64,000 nucleotides of DNA from Haliclona indistincta. Taxonomy: Eukaryota; Porifera; Demospongiae; Haplosclerida; Chalinidae. The stretch covers positions 3,901,754 to 3,965,753 of the forward strand of contig OZ024792.1 of assembly GCA_964017065.1 (NCBI GenBank), read 5' to 3'. The position numbers and the translations under genes were made by a program. Below, one piece after another: positions 37,196 through 49,084 of the stretch. The notes under the pieces were generated by a model that was not told the origin of the DNA, did no database searches, and worked only from the letters and a program-made list of their open reading frames with translations. How positions within the stretch are numbered: position 1 is the stretch's first letter; each line of letters begins with the position of its first letter.

Positions 37196-38689
37196 TCAAA
37201 GATGAAGTGTAATAGTTACTGCTTTGCCTTCCTCTAATTTAACGTGATGAACACTCTTTCGTCCTTCTCTTGCTGCTTCTGCGTCTCCTTCTCTCGCTTC
37301 AGCTGTTACCGTGTATGAGCCAGGAGGAGCTTGAATATGTACATCACATGATTTAGTCTAGTAGTCAAGTGGGGTTAAACAAATCAGAGAATAGTAATAA
37401 TCCACTCACCGGGTTGTTGGAGGTAAATTGTTGAAATTTGTCTGTGTGGTATCTTAGATAGTGATTACTCTCTGCGGAATCTGGTGGGTGTGGTCTGTGA
37501 CTGTGATGATACCTCTGATGAGAGAGGTTCATTCAACAGCTACTAGCACTAGTATGTTGTTCTTACCTTACATTTCCGACTACTTGTCCTCATGTACTGG
37601 GTCATTGCACTGAATGCATCATCAAGACTTGTGAATACCTCGGGGTCCTACACAGCACATTTACCATCAATGTTACTATCTTGCTATCAATGTTACTATC
37701 TTGCTATCAATGTTACTATCTTGCTATCAATGTTACTATCTTACTATCAATGTTACTATCTTGCTATCAATGTTACTATCTTACTATCAATGTTACTATC
37801 TTACCATTAATGTTACTATCTCACTATCAATGTTACTATCTTACTATCAATGTTACTACATGTATCTTACTATCAATGTTACTATCTTAGTATCAATGTT
37901 ACTATCTTACTATCAATGTTACTATCTTACTATCAATGTTACTATCTTACTATCGATGTTACTATCTTAGTATCAATGTTACTATCTTACTATCGATGTT
38001 ACTATCTCACTATCAATGTTACTATCTTACTAGCAATGTTACTATCTTACTATCAATGTTACCATCTTAATATCAATGTTACAAGTACCTCTACATCTTA
38101 CTATCAAATCTTGCTATCAATGTTACAAGTACCTCTATTGTGTTTCTTAGTCCAGTTTGAGGCTGCGGCCATTGAACAGTTCTTTTCTGAGCTCGTTGCA
38201 GTGTGCTGACTCCCTCACGACCAGCACGACACAGTGTACAAGATAACCAGCTCTACACAATAAAATTAATAATGGAGATGAAACAAGTGCCACATTCTAT
38301 AGTTAAATTAAAAGAACAATAATTATCATGCTACATAAAAACAAGACCCTTTAACATGACCAGGAGTCATATAATGAGAAGGAGTGTTCAACTTGAAAAC
38401 AAAAGTCCTCAAATGCACTGCATACCATTGCTGACTGCATAAGACAGTGATCGAGGCTCTGAGATGCTTGCTTGTTTTAGTTTGAGACAAGCAGAATGAA
38501 GAATGTATGGTACATGTAACAAGTAGTGAGCCAAAAGTAAAAAAAGTGCATGGTGGTTTTTTTGACTACTGCGAGGAAATACGGAGTTAAAGTTATTTGC
38601 CAAATTAATTGGTAAACTTCAAGCTTGAACAGTACTCGTGAAACAAAATTCGCAAAAGTTTCAACGCTTACAGTAAGTGCCCCTGACAT
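37196..38689 (-). CDS. AKIP1: A-kinase-interacting protein 1-like
   Basis: Minus-strand exons about 38255-38133, about 37650-37567, about 37512-37410 and about 37356-37196 match AKIP1 block by block. These are an N-terminal STLQRAQKRTVQW helix, DDAFSAMTQYMRTSSRKC, a RYHHSH motif, then a small beta domain VHIQAPPGSYTVTAEA ... VHHVKLEEGKAVTI ending at TGA 37196. Vertebrate AKIP1 binds the PKA catalytic subunit and p65 and tunes NF-kB and PKA localisation. The 5' exon is uncertain; ATG 38689 followed by a GTAAGC donor (MSGALT) fits in phase but has no other support. A 20-bp minisatellite fills the intron at 37662-38110. It converges on ODF3. Confidence 0.78.
37662..38110. repeat. Minisatellite, 20-bp unit, about 20 copies
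   Basis: The unit tatcaatgttactatcttac is repeated with variants (ttgc, ttag, tcac ends) over about 450 bp inside an AKIP1-like intron. Because 20 is not a multiple of 3, three units give a 20-residue period, so every plus frame stays open and the apparent proteins are artefacts. Confidence 0.97.
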
Positions 38690-39309
38690 GAATTAGTATT
38701 GGAAACAAACTGCTTAGCTCTAGTCGCTCGCCAAATCTTTTACCAATGCTCAGCACATTAATTATTTCTAAGCAGTAACAATCCATCTCTAGTGGGTTAA
38801 AAGCAGCACTCAAATCAGGGTTTAATATTTCAGGTTGATTAGTTTGTAGGGGTTCTGGGGTATATTCCAGGAAATTTTTTAGCTTTTAGAGGCCTTCAAG
38901 GCTGTTTTGGACACAAAAAGTTAAACAAAATTAACTTTCTGACCATCTTGGGGACACTGGAAATCCCCTTTCCCCAGGGTACTACTGTATGAAACCGTGC
39001 AAAGTTATAATCAACTATCTGCTGCAACATGTAACTGGCAGAATGGTAATTTAATTTTTTTCTTTAAAACCCATCTCTACAGTTGTACACTAGAAGCCAC
39101 CACAAAAAAGGCAACAAGCATGACATGTTGTTATATTTTTTTATTTCTAGAGATCCCTAAAGTGTGGGTCTAGTGTTGCATCAGAAGCACTGTACTTGGC
39201 AAGAGTTAAGGTTAACAGCTTTAAAGGACAGTCCCTTGCAAGTATAACCGTTTAGCTGTCTATACACGGTCAGAAGATGGAGCTGTTTCACACAGAAGAG
39301 GTAGGACAT

Positions 39310-39758
39310 AATTAACCTTTAGCTAATAATTGCGACCTTTTATTGAAATTCTTCTTCAGTCACGTGGTCTAATACATGTAGATCGAATTGATTGATGGTA
39401 TGCCCTCAGAGCACTGAGAGCAGCATAGTGAAGAAGTTGTATTAGCTCACTGGCTCTACTCTTTGCCAAGCAAGCAAGTCCAGAACGTTGTCGAGGGCTC
39501 ACAATCATAAAATAAAAGCGCTGACTGTGCTACGGAAAGCAACACTACCTGGTAGTGGGACTATATCAGGCAGTGAGTGCTTCTATTATGATTGTGAGTG
39601 TTCTGGACTTGCTCGCTTGGCTAAGAGTAGAGCCAGTGAGGTAAGACGACTCCTTCACTACGTTTCTCTCAGTGCTCTGAGGACGTACCGTCAATCAATT
39701 CGATCTGCATGTATTAGACTGAAGAATTTCCTTAAAAGGTCAAAGATAAAGGTTAATT
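39310..39758. repeat. Large inverted repeat (foldback), arms about 190-220 bp
   Basis: Left arm 39310-39527 and right arm about 39570-39758 are imperfect reverse complements with a spacer of about 42 bp. The left arm has two extra short insertions. The spacer itself has a small palindrome (cactacctggtagtg). The right arm has an open frame of about 95 codons (SGLARLAKSRASEV, LSALRTYRQSIRSACI). The left arm reads a related but broken peptide. Confidence 0.85.
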
Positions 39759-39894
39759 GCATTCGACCTCCTCTGATGTAGACCCATTTTATTATGTACA
39801 TGAGCTTGTCTGCTTAGAACAATGGAGAGACCAACAGGAGCTTGACAATTTGACTGAGGAGAGCTTTACACTAGTATTAATTTAAGGCGTGTCC

Positions 39895-40373
39895 GCACTG
39901 GCGTTCCAATACGCATTGAACCGCATTCAATGCGGTTTGGCTCCGTCCGCACTGCACATAAATGCACGCAAATTTTCAGATCCGGATTCAATGCGCATTA
40001 GTCCCAATCCACTTTCATATGTGGTTTGAAGTCGAGCGTAACTGAATTGAATCTGGGTGTGGCCTCGATCACATGGCTTGCTTTGTGAAGACAGCTAACT
40101 TGAGCGCTGACTAAGACCGCCCTAGTGTGCGCTGGAAGTAAAACAAAGCGTAGGACCCATCAGCCTAGTGCTGGTACGTGACTAGGCTAGTTTTTTACCT
40201 TTCAGCAAACTGTCGCTTACGTCACATGACGTGATCGACGCCAGCAACTGGCTCGATTCTGCTTGATCTTGTTCTAGTGCGGACGTGCTCGATGCGGCTT
40301 GAATCAGTTTGATCTGAATCAGAGTCAATGCAAATTAAACCGCTTTGTAGTGCGGACACGGCTTTAGACAATG
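39895..40373. mobile_element. Non-autonomous element with AGSCGTGTCCGCACT ends
   Basis: The left end aggcgtgtccgcact matches the reverse complement of the right end, agccgtgtccgcact, with one mismatch. Flanking TTA on both sides (39892-39894 and 40374-40376) fits a 3-bp target duplication as made by PIF/Harbinger transposons. Internal gtccgcact and aatgcggttt motifs recur. There is no transposase frame. Confidence 0.75.
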
Positions 40374-40550
40374 GCCCAACTCACTAACAGTAACTAATTA
40401 TGTCTCATGCTTGTGAAGTGCTCAGATAACTCGTGTCAGTGGTGCCTGTGCTGATTAAACATTCATAATTATCTCGTGAAAATACAGCAGTTTCACTACT
40501 TCACAACCGTCGACCATAGAGCATAAACCGCGTTCAAGCTAAATGACGCA

Positions 40551-40608
40551 ATGTAATAAACCTTCCGAAACACGCGTGCTTTACGCTTTTGTGGCTGTTG
40601 CAAGTAGT
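40551..40608. repeat. Dispersed repeat core, third copy
   Basis: From aatgtaataaacctt to gtggctgttgcaag this matches 31504-31564 and 3133-3193 with small indels. Both this copy and the 31504 copy are followed by taataaaacc. Confidence 0.8.
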
Positions 40609-41194
40609 AATAAAACCGCTTTACTGAGAGTAGTCAGGCGGTGCATGTCACCTCAGGTGTGGTATTCTGTGCCATTGGCCAAAAAATCTATTACGTAAGC
40701 CCATGAAATAGATTAGTCCTTGGCAACCGTTGCTAAGCTTACGCAATGGCGCATTCGAATCCTGGCAGCTACAATAACATTGCATTTCTCGCAGCGCGAT
40801 AGCGCTAACTAATAGGCTCATAACTTCATTAGAAGTACAACAAACATTATGTACGCTCTTCCCACGCATGGTGAATACTTGGGAGAGTGGGGGGGTGCAC
40901 GAAGTGTGTATGATAATAATAGCTAGTGGTTCATAGAATCATTATAGTTTTATGAACCTGGCTAGTGGCTTGCTCCATTATGAATCCCGCTCTCACTCTT
41001 TCCAGCACACCGAAACGCCGACTACGACACGCGAAGCTGTCTTCCCGATTCGAGTTACACACGCTTCTTCTCGAGCTTCTTCGACTTCTAGTTCTTGAAC
41101 CATGCGACACGCCCACAAAATTGACCACGCCTTCGTAGATACAGCTACGCCTTATGTCGGCAAGAATTAACCGGACAAGACCGTCACAAGAGGG

Positions 41195-44100
41195 ATGGAG
41201 CGATCGCTGCCCGTAGATACAGGGGAGCGACGTTCGTTCAGTGAGAACGAGAAAGATGCTGCCTATGAATATCTGTGCAGACTAGAGGAGTCACGCAAGT
41301 GAGCCCAGGGAGCCTGCAAAGAGAGTTTATTTAATTAGAGAGTGATTGTAGTCTTGTAGACCATACATGTACCTGTACTGCCTCGACATGTGTTTGGTGA
41401 TGTTGCAAATACACGTGTGCGTATATATAACTGAAGGATCTGAAGATAATGGCTACAGTATGTGAATTTATAGAGATGTTTCTATTGGTTGTAATAGATG
41501 GATGGAAGATATTATAGAAGAACCTCTACCTGTTGCACCAGAGTTAGAGGAATGTTTGGCTAATGGAGTCTACTTGTGTAAGTTGGGTAGAAAGCTGCTA
41601 CCCAATGAACCACAATGGAACAAAATCTATGACATCAACCAAGAGAGATATCGAACAAAAGGACTTGACTTTAGACACACAGACAATATTAACTTTTTTC
41701 TTCAATGTCTTCAGAAATTGGGCTTGCCTAAAGTGAGTCAGAAGTGCATCTTAACCAATATGTCATTACTCAACCATTAATCCTGTGATGCTTGTTGTCA
41801 ACAATATTCTAAACCACATCATAGTAGTAATAATAACAGTGCCTCTACATACTTATTTGAGAATTGCAATGTTGTTGATTTTTTATCATAATCTCTGTGT
41901 ATTAGGTATTTTATCCCTCAGTACCTGACATCTATCAACAGAGGAATATTGCTAAGTTGATATACTGCCTTCATGCATTGAGGTATGTGTTTATCATCGT
42001 CCTCGTGTATATTCAAGTTTATAGTTGAAATGTGCTTGTGTAATTGTGCCTCTTTGGAACTTATCCATCCATCATCAGTATAATAATGTCTCTTTCAGTC
42101 ATTTGTTGCACAAGAAGGGAAAGACTATGAAGCCTGTTGATGGTCTATCAGTTATGCCACAGTTCTCAGGTATTCCATCAATGTTTGATAAACTCACTCA
42201 CCTGTTTATGCTGTTTGTAGATGATGCGTTATGTCAAGTGTCTAGAACACTGAGGCAGGGAAACATGCCAGTATTTGATGATGTAGAGGACCTTATTGAA
42301 GAGGAGGTAAGTAAGCTCTTAGAACATCGTTATTTTTACTTTAGAATGATGTGGGCTGCATATACTGTGTTCCTAATAGGGATATTACTAACATAACAGA
42401 ACAACTACCTGCTATAGATATTGTACTTGATTCACACACTGTTGATACTATCAAATTTGGTTCACTAGACCTAAGAGTATCCAGAGTATTGTGTAATTAA
42501 CAGTTGCTATGCTATTGTTTATTGCTAACTTTTACACTAATTTTGATGTTTTCTGTTTCGGGTGCATTTATGGACTTATAAACACTTGGAGATAGAATTT
42601 GACAAGTTTTCATTTCTTGTATAGTTGCAATATGCAGCGATAGGTATTTCAGACAGAGAGTGGTTGGAGGAGGAGGAGTTGATGAATGTAGACAAGCCTT
42701 CCAATGGTTCAGCAACTGCTCCTTCTTCACTTCATGGAAAACCAGATGAGGAAGTCTTATTTGATGAGCCTAAATACACTAAAGGTAACATCATCTGTCC
42801 TACTACTAAGGCAATAATATTATTTGTAAATATTACGATTGAAGCCATGTGAGAGCTGAGCTAATGTATTCTATCCTCCCAGTCAAGAAACGCAACACCG
42901 CTAATGGTGATGTCACAAGCAGTAGTCCTGAATCCATGCTCAAGGGAGCTGTTGTATCTAGTCTGAAGTGCAATGGTGCTGGTATCAGTGTGTGCCTCTT
43001 GCCTTGTTCTGATAAACATCTTAGTATGCATTCTAAGTGTGAGTATCAAGATTGTTTGTATTCTTGTCACTATTGATCTGTACATTACTCAGTGGAAGAA
43101 GCCTTGAAGCTAATCAATATATCAATAAACAAAGAAAACTCAGCAAACACACTCAAGGCACTCCAGAATTCTGATGCTAGTCTACCATTCCCTTTCCTTG
43201 AATCTGAAGACTACCATGCTGCGTTAAACAGTCAAAAACACCAGAATATTCCTACAAATGTTCTGGTAAGGTTTACCATCAAACTGTGTTAGTACTAAGT
43301 ATATGTATGCATGTGTGTAGCCAGTGTACTTTGGATTAACAAGAGCACTAAGTGACACTCTCCTGGATAGAATGAAGTGAGTTTATGTTCTTCCCAAATT
43401 ATTGACTGATAATCACTATCTTGTTAGGCCTGGTGCATACCTTGTTCGTCAGAGCAGCAGTGTCGCTGGAACATTTGTCTTCTCCTTTCGGTAAGTACCT
43501 AACATATTTATAATTGTTACCTTGTTACACAGCAACAAGACTGGCATTAAGCACTGGCAAATGTCACAGCAAGGAGGGAAATTCTGTTGGGCAGAGGGCA
43601 CACACTCATGTGACACACTGGATACCTTTATTCAGGTAATATATCTATAACATTATAGTGTTAATATGCATGTAAACTGTTATGTAGCCTTTCCTGTTTA
43701 TTGAAATAACTTTTAATTTCTTGTGTGAGAGAGAACAACAGTTTCAATATTGGTTAAATCATTGACTGTACACAGCTTAGGGTTTTGGCAATAGCATTAC
43801 ACATCAATAATCAATGAGTCCGTAACTTGCTTTGTATCTGTCGTTCAGTGTTTTGTAGAGGCTCTGGAAAAAGTAACTAAGTTATATGTGTACTATGGAT
43901 GCTCCTTCATGCTAGAGCTGAACTCCAATGCTATCACTCCTGATCAAGCTGCCGTGAGTCTTACACATGTGAAGTAATTATATTTACTTCCAATGTTTAA
44001 CTGTTCCAGAAGCTTCACTCGATTCGACAGGCAGGTGGTAGTCAGCTCAACTATGGGCAGGTGGTGTATGTCATCAAAGATGTTAACTCACAAATCAGAA

Positions 44101-45587
44101 AATCACGCAGAGACACAAGAGAGGTATGCTATTATTTAATTACTTATGTAATTTTAATAGGGCTGAAATGAATACTTGTACTATTCGACTATTCGATCGT
44201 TTTGACAGTATTCGACTGCTATGCAGCTATTCGAATATTCGTTTGAAGTCTTTTAGCAGTTGGGAAACTTGGGCTATTTGTAACCAGTCCACAAATCAAA
44301 CCCGAGCCCTGACTGTATGTTGATATAACATATTTTGTTCTTGCGCACTGGTTGCTAGAGCTAGTTTTATTCTGATAATAAAGTATTCGACTATTCGTAC
44401 GTTTTAGCTAGTGACTATTCGAACATGAAAATGTGTTATTCGTTTCAGCCCTAAATTTTAATGACCTTCTAGCGGCTACAGTTAGAGCTCAGTGCTGAGC
44501 AAGCTCCTTCCCCTGACGAGGATACTTGGGATCAGTCTGTGAGTCATTCATACTGTGTCCTGTCAGCCATGACACTCTCTCCTGTCCTCACAGATGGTGG
44601 TAACTATCAGCAGAGCTGAGGCAGAAAAGATTCTTGAAACTGAGGGACAGTGAGTGTATTGTTTTAGAATTTTGCTTTAATCTAATCTGCTATCTAGCCC
44701 GGGGTCATTTTTGGTCCGTCCAAGCGAAAAAGTTGCAGGACACTATGCTCTTGCATTTCGAACACGATCAGACATCAGAAACTGGAAAATCGTACAAAAG
44801 GGAGCTCAATATTTGGTTCACCCAAGACCACATTTATACAACACCATGGATGACGTTGTACAGGTAACAAAACACACAGCAACATTAACCTAATGTTATC
44901 TTAATAACAGCACTTTAGAGATGCTGTCGGTGCAGAGACTGGCTTAGTTATGGTACCAATGTCAAAAATGAAAACCTCTCAGAAACAAGAAGCTCGACTC
45001 AGCCCAAATTCATCACCAGCTTGCACTCCAACTCGTAGTGCTCCACTCAGCCCAAATTCATCGCCAGCTTGCACTCCAACCCATAGTCCTGCTCGTTCTT
45101 CTACCATAGCAAGGACTGTTCAGACTGATTCATCAGTCCCTCAACCACGTGCTCCACCAATACCTCGCTCACGGAGCTCAAAGAAAAGTGCAACTCTTGG
45201 TATGGTTTGAAGTCATTGAATACATTAGCCTGTTCTTTGCATGATAATAATTCTTACCATTTATTATAATAACTGTACAACATTATCTATTTTACTCTCG
45301 TAGCTGTGCAACCATCGCCAAGTTTGTCAAAACTCAATCCTGCTAACATTACCAGTTGGTCAGTCAATGATGTAGGTCAATGGCTCTTGGAGCAAGGACT
45401 AGGCAAATTCATCGAAGTCTTTGAAGAGAATGCCATTGATGGAGAGTGCCTGCTACAGCTTGATAATACCATGCTTAAAGATGATCTCGGAATCTCTCAA
45501 CTTGGCTACCGTACGAGAATCACCTCTCGAGTTAATTCCTTGAGACAATCGGTACACCCTCAGCTTGGCGCACAAGGGTCGCTTTGA
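41195..45587 (+). CDS. IQGAP-type CH domain + IQGAP-like repeat + two SH2 + SAM
   Basis: ATG 41195 starts MERSLPVDTGERRSFSENEKDAAYEYLCRLEESRKWMED. Exons 41195-41299, 41498-41731, 41906-41982 and about 42100-42170 encode a CH domain of IQGAP type. Landmarks are LANGVYLCKLG, IYDINQERYRTKGLDFRHTDN, FYPSVPDIY and IYCLHAL. An IQGAP-style helical repeat follows (about 43092-43265: EEALKLINISINKE ... LKALQNSDASLP). SH2-1 is at about 43321-43960 (PGAYLVRQSSS). SH2-2 is at about 44584-44940 (ISRAEAEKIL, GSFLVRPSEK). Both keep the phosphotyrosine-binding Arg of FLVR. A Ser/Pro linker has a duplicated LSPNSSPACTPT motif. A SAM domain (about 45340-45560: WSVNDVGQWLLEQGLGKF) ends the protein near TGA 45587. 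No IQ motifs, RasGAP-related or RGCT domains are seen. This suggests an actin-linked phosphotyrosine adaptor; function is inferred from domains only. Confidence 0.9.
44150..44461. mobile_element. hAT-type MITE with perfect 8-bp target duplication
   Basis: A 296-bp element (44158-44453) starts tagggctgaaatgaat and ends attcgtttcagccctaa-side, giving inverted ends TAGGGCTGAAA. It is flanked by aattttaa on both sides (44150-44157 and 44454-44461). Eight-base duplications and tagggct ends are typical of hAT transposons. It sits in an intron of the CH-SH2-SAM gene and has no coding capacity. Confidence 0.92.
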
Positions 45588-45806
45588 TTCTTACAGTGTC
45601 CTGTGAATACATCAATTATTGTTGACCAAACTTTATGAGATACGTTTTGTTTTCATAGTGTGTTTCCAGTTTTTGTTTTTTGAGAGTAGATTTTCTATCA
45701 ACATTAATTTTTATACAACTTTACACTTTTGTTATTCATAGCTAGCTTGCGTGCATAGACCCGGGCGTGGCTGACATTGGGTGGGGCACAGGAGCTTGAG
45801 ATAGAC

Positions 45807-48800
45807 ATGAGTCGTACAGAAGGCGTCCACCTACCCAGGCTGCCGTGAGTTACTCAACACTAGCTAGATACTTGCTCACATGCTCTTTTCCATTTCCCAG
45901 GCCTGGCCACGCCAAGGCAGCCAGCCCACGCGCCATCCAACCACATTCACGATCAGGAAGATCTATGCAGCACGGCAAGTACGGCAGCGTACTATCAGAG
46001 CCGCATTACACAGCTTACCTGTGAGTATTAGTACAAGTCACATTCTACTGTAATGTCTACCACCTTGCGCAGAGGTACTCCACGACAAGACTTACCTGAT
46101 CACGTTTACCGCGATGCTGCTATGTTTGATGACGTATTTGACAAGCAGGGTCGACTCCTGTCCAACAGAAATACCCCAAAAATCACCAGCCCACTTACAT
46201 CAATTGGATACAACAGGTATAACAATTATATTTGTGGTAGACCTTCTTTACAATGCTCTTTGTCAAACAGTTTGAATGATCCACACTGTCGACGGCTGTT
46301 CCTTAACAATCGAGCACTCCGTGAGCACCTTGTCCATCTTGGTATGCTCACGGATGACCTGAGAGTGGTTGCAACAACCAAAGAACAGCGACAAAAAATC
46401 AGAGCACATGAGCTATTGGAAAGAAAAGAGCAACTAGTGCAGGTATAGTAACAGCATTGGCTCAATACTACATCTGTCTATCTGTCTATGATCTACTGCA
46501 GAATCTAGATAAGAGGGAGAGGTTAAGGCTTGATGGTTTACAAGTAAGTTGTATCAGCAGTATTTGCGGTTGCATTATGTTACATGTGTTACAGAGGCAT
46601 TCTAGTCTTCCTAGTCATTATGTATCAAGCATTCAGAAGATCGAAAAGCAGCAACAGAAATATGAGCAGATTAAACAAATGAAGAAAGAGAAAATACTAA
46701 AATCTGAAGAGGTAAGAATAGGTTTCCATCTGCGCTCACTTCTTTCTTCATGATCAGGAAAAGAGGCAGAAAGAAGAAGAACGAAAGAAGAGAAGAAAAC
46801 AGGAATTGATGGAGCTAGTAGAACAGGTCAAATTGCTGCAGCAAACAAGAAGAAATGAAGCTAGGGCTAAACAAGAAATGGCAGAACTGATGGCTTATGA
46901 AAAGCAGTATGGAAGAGTAGGGCTTATTAATTTTTTGTGTTTTGTAACTATTCTATGTCTGGTCTCACACAGACTGCTATTTGGCACAGAGAAGCTGACA
47001 TAATTCACAACAAGTGAGTCTTTTCAATCTTTCGTTTATTAAGGATTAAAATTTTTTTTTGCTACAGAATGGTTATTCTTCAGCAAACAAAGTGGGCCAA
47101 AGGAAAGCAAATTAAATGGCTCTCAGAGGTAGTAAACATGAAGTTTTTATAACAATAATAATTATTATTATGATTCTCTCTCTCTCCCTCCGTCTATACT
47201 GCTACTACTAGTCTTATCCTGATAGAAGAGTAACCTCTGCTTCAACAGACAGCAGTGTTGATATTGAAGCCACATACAGCCCATGCCCACCTAATGAACC
47301 CTACACTATTCCTGTGCCTGCACGTCCTTCAGAAGATGAACAACCTTCTGTAAATGAAGCTGAGACTGTGCTTCCTCAAATAATACCTGAGCCAGAAGAG
47401 TCAGAGGACAAGTTGCAAGAAATGGAGGAGGAGAATGGAAAGACAGAAGACCATCAGCTAAAAGAGGTTACACCTGCTCTACCTGATCACGAAGCTGAAG
47501 AAATGAATGAAAAGGAGGAAACTGATGCCATGGATCTGGTCAAAACTGAATCAATCCCACCTCAAGACTCTGAAAAGAAAGCTATTGTAGAAGAGGAGCT
47601 GGTACCTGATATTACGAGAAAACAAGAGGCTCCATTGGATACAACTCAAAGTGCACTGGAATTGACACAGCTTTTCACAGACATCCTAGTACAGTATGTC
47701 TATATAGTACACACAATTGTACCCTAACTATAATTGTATTCATTTTATAGGGCCGACCCAGGCAAAACGGGATATATCACAATTGATGACTTTATTCAAA
47801 TCATCCAGTCTCGTGAACTAAGTCTTCCTCTTGATCAGCAAGAATTGTTATATTTAGCAACTGAAGCTGACATTCAAAGTACAGGATGGGTGCCTATTAT
47901 TCAAGTGGCATCTCTTCTACCTGGCCTATTGACAACTATTTTCCAGCAAAGAATGAGTCTTGAGCTGGTAAGACAAAAATTATTAATAGAATCAGGAAAA
48001 GAGTATCATAGCATTGCAACTATTACAGCAACACTATGGTCAGTACACAGAGGAGCAGTGGTGCCTACTGCAGTCTCCATATAAGGTTGTATACTTAGAA
48101 AAAGCAACAGGCTTGGTTCAGTATGAACGGCCTCTAGACTTCAGACCACAACTCAGAGATGATTTGTTTGAAGATGTCATCATTGAACTATTTACAACAG
48201 CTGACATAAACAATGATGGCTACATTGATCAAACTGAGTTCTACAATGTAAGATCAAGTTTTTAACAATGCATGATAATACCATTTCTCACTCCATTAGT
48301 TACTACAATCTCCACTGGTGTCCACTCGTCTCTATAGTGACCAAATGGAGGACGTGTACCAATTGTTTCTTTCTCAGGAAGGAGCCTTAAACCTGGAGCA
48401 GTTCATACCACTAGCTCACATTATCCTACAAATGATCTACAAGAACTCATACCCTACCCAGGTGACTACAAGAGTAGAGATAGTGTGTGTTGGAGAGAGA
48501 ATTTGCTGTAATTCTTTAGGAATGGGTTGAGCTTCAGTCGTACAAATGTGGACAGTTTTTCTTTAATACAAACACAGGAGAGACCAGGTGTAAAGGTATT
48601 TTGTGGTATTCTGTATTGAATGCTAAGCTGTTTCACTTTCTGTTTGTCTGAGTTAGATGCTAGTAAATCACATAAGACATCGTCCAGAAAAAAGAAAAGA
48701 AGAAAGCATAGTGACACAGCCCCCGAGCCCACTGGTTCTGCAGCACCACCTCCACTAAGAAAAAGAATGTCAAAATCTCGAGAAGAAGACCGAAGTGATA

Positions 48801-49084
48801 ATATACAGGAGAGTGAAATGAAGCTTGAGGAGAAAGAAGAAATCACTGAAGGGAGTGACAAAGAGACACAATCTCTTGTGGAACAGGTCGCTGAGAGGTT
48901 GCAAAGTGGTTTGCATTTAATAGACACTATCCCAGAAGAGGAGGAGGAGGAAGGCAAGGAAGACCAACAGCAACTAAAGGCTTCAGATGAGAGTGACAAA
49001 CAGCCAACAGAAGCAGCAATCTCAAACAGTGATGGTACTATTCTTGATCAAGTACTGGAGAAAGTCCTAGCTGACAGACAGTGA
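45807..49084 (+). CDS. Coiled-coil protein with EF-hand and WW-like segments, unassigned
   Basis: ATG 45807 begins MSRTEGVHLPRLP. Exons give a basic N-terminus with Pro/Arg motifs, then a long coiled coil rich in Lys, Glu and Gln (about 46330-46920). A Glu-rich segment follows (47221-47690). Next come calcium-binding-like regions: a degenerate EF-hand (ADPGKTGYITIDDF), and a canonical loop D-I-N-N-D-G-Y-I-D-Q-T-E at about 48200. Two short WW-like segments (WCLLQSPYKVVYLEKATGLVQYERP given in parts: WCLLQ, YLEKATG, YERP; and EWVELQSYKCGQFFFNTNTGE) flank it. The C-terminus is Lys-rich and Glu-rich and ends at TGA 49084. I do not recognise a named orthologue. EF-hand plus coiled-coil plus WW-like order suggests a ciliary or cytoskeletal protein, which is an inference. 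Confidence 0.75.

Larger units (their letters stand above)
38690..41194. other. Gene-poor region with repeat elements
   Basis: No host gene with introns or family match is seen in these 2.5 kb. It holds a large inverted repeat at 39310-39758, a terminal-inverted-repeat element at 39895-40373, and a dispersed repeat at 40551-40608. The last about 150 bp before 41195 probably contain the promoter of the CH-SH2-SAM gene. Confidence 0.7.

Noticed and set aside
37662..38110. Possible CRISPR-like array
   Set aside because: The repeats are directly adjacent with no unique spacers, and the DNA is eukaryotic.
37592..38209. Several overlapping long plus-strand open frames with repeated MLLSCYQCYYL-type peptides
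   Set aside because: They are readings of a 20-bp minisatellite in an intron; no splice or family support.
42849..43085. Open frames on both strands around 43000
   Set aside because: The plus strand is an exon of the CH-SH2-SAM gene with read-through into its intron; the minus frame is a shadow.
48466..48999. Minus-strand open frame of 177 codons rich in Ser, Leu and Phe
   Set aside because: Antisense of the Lys/Glu-rich C-terminal exon of the coiled-coil gene; its composition is explained by that.
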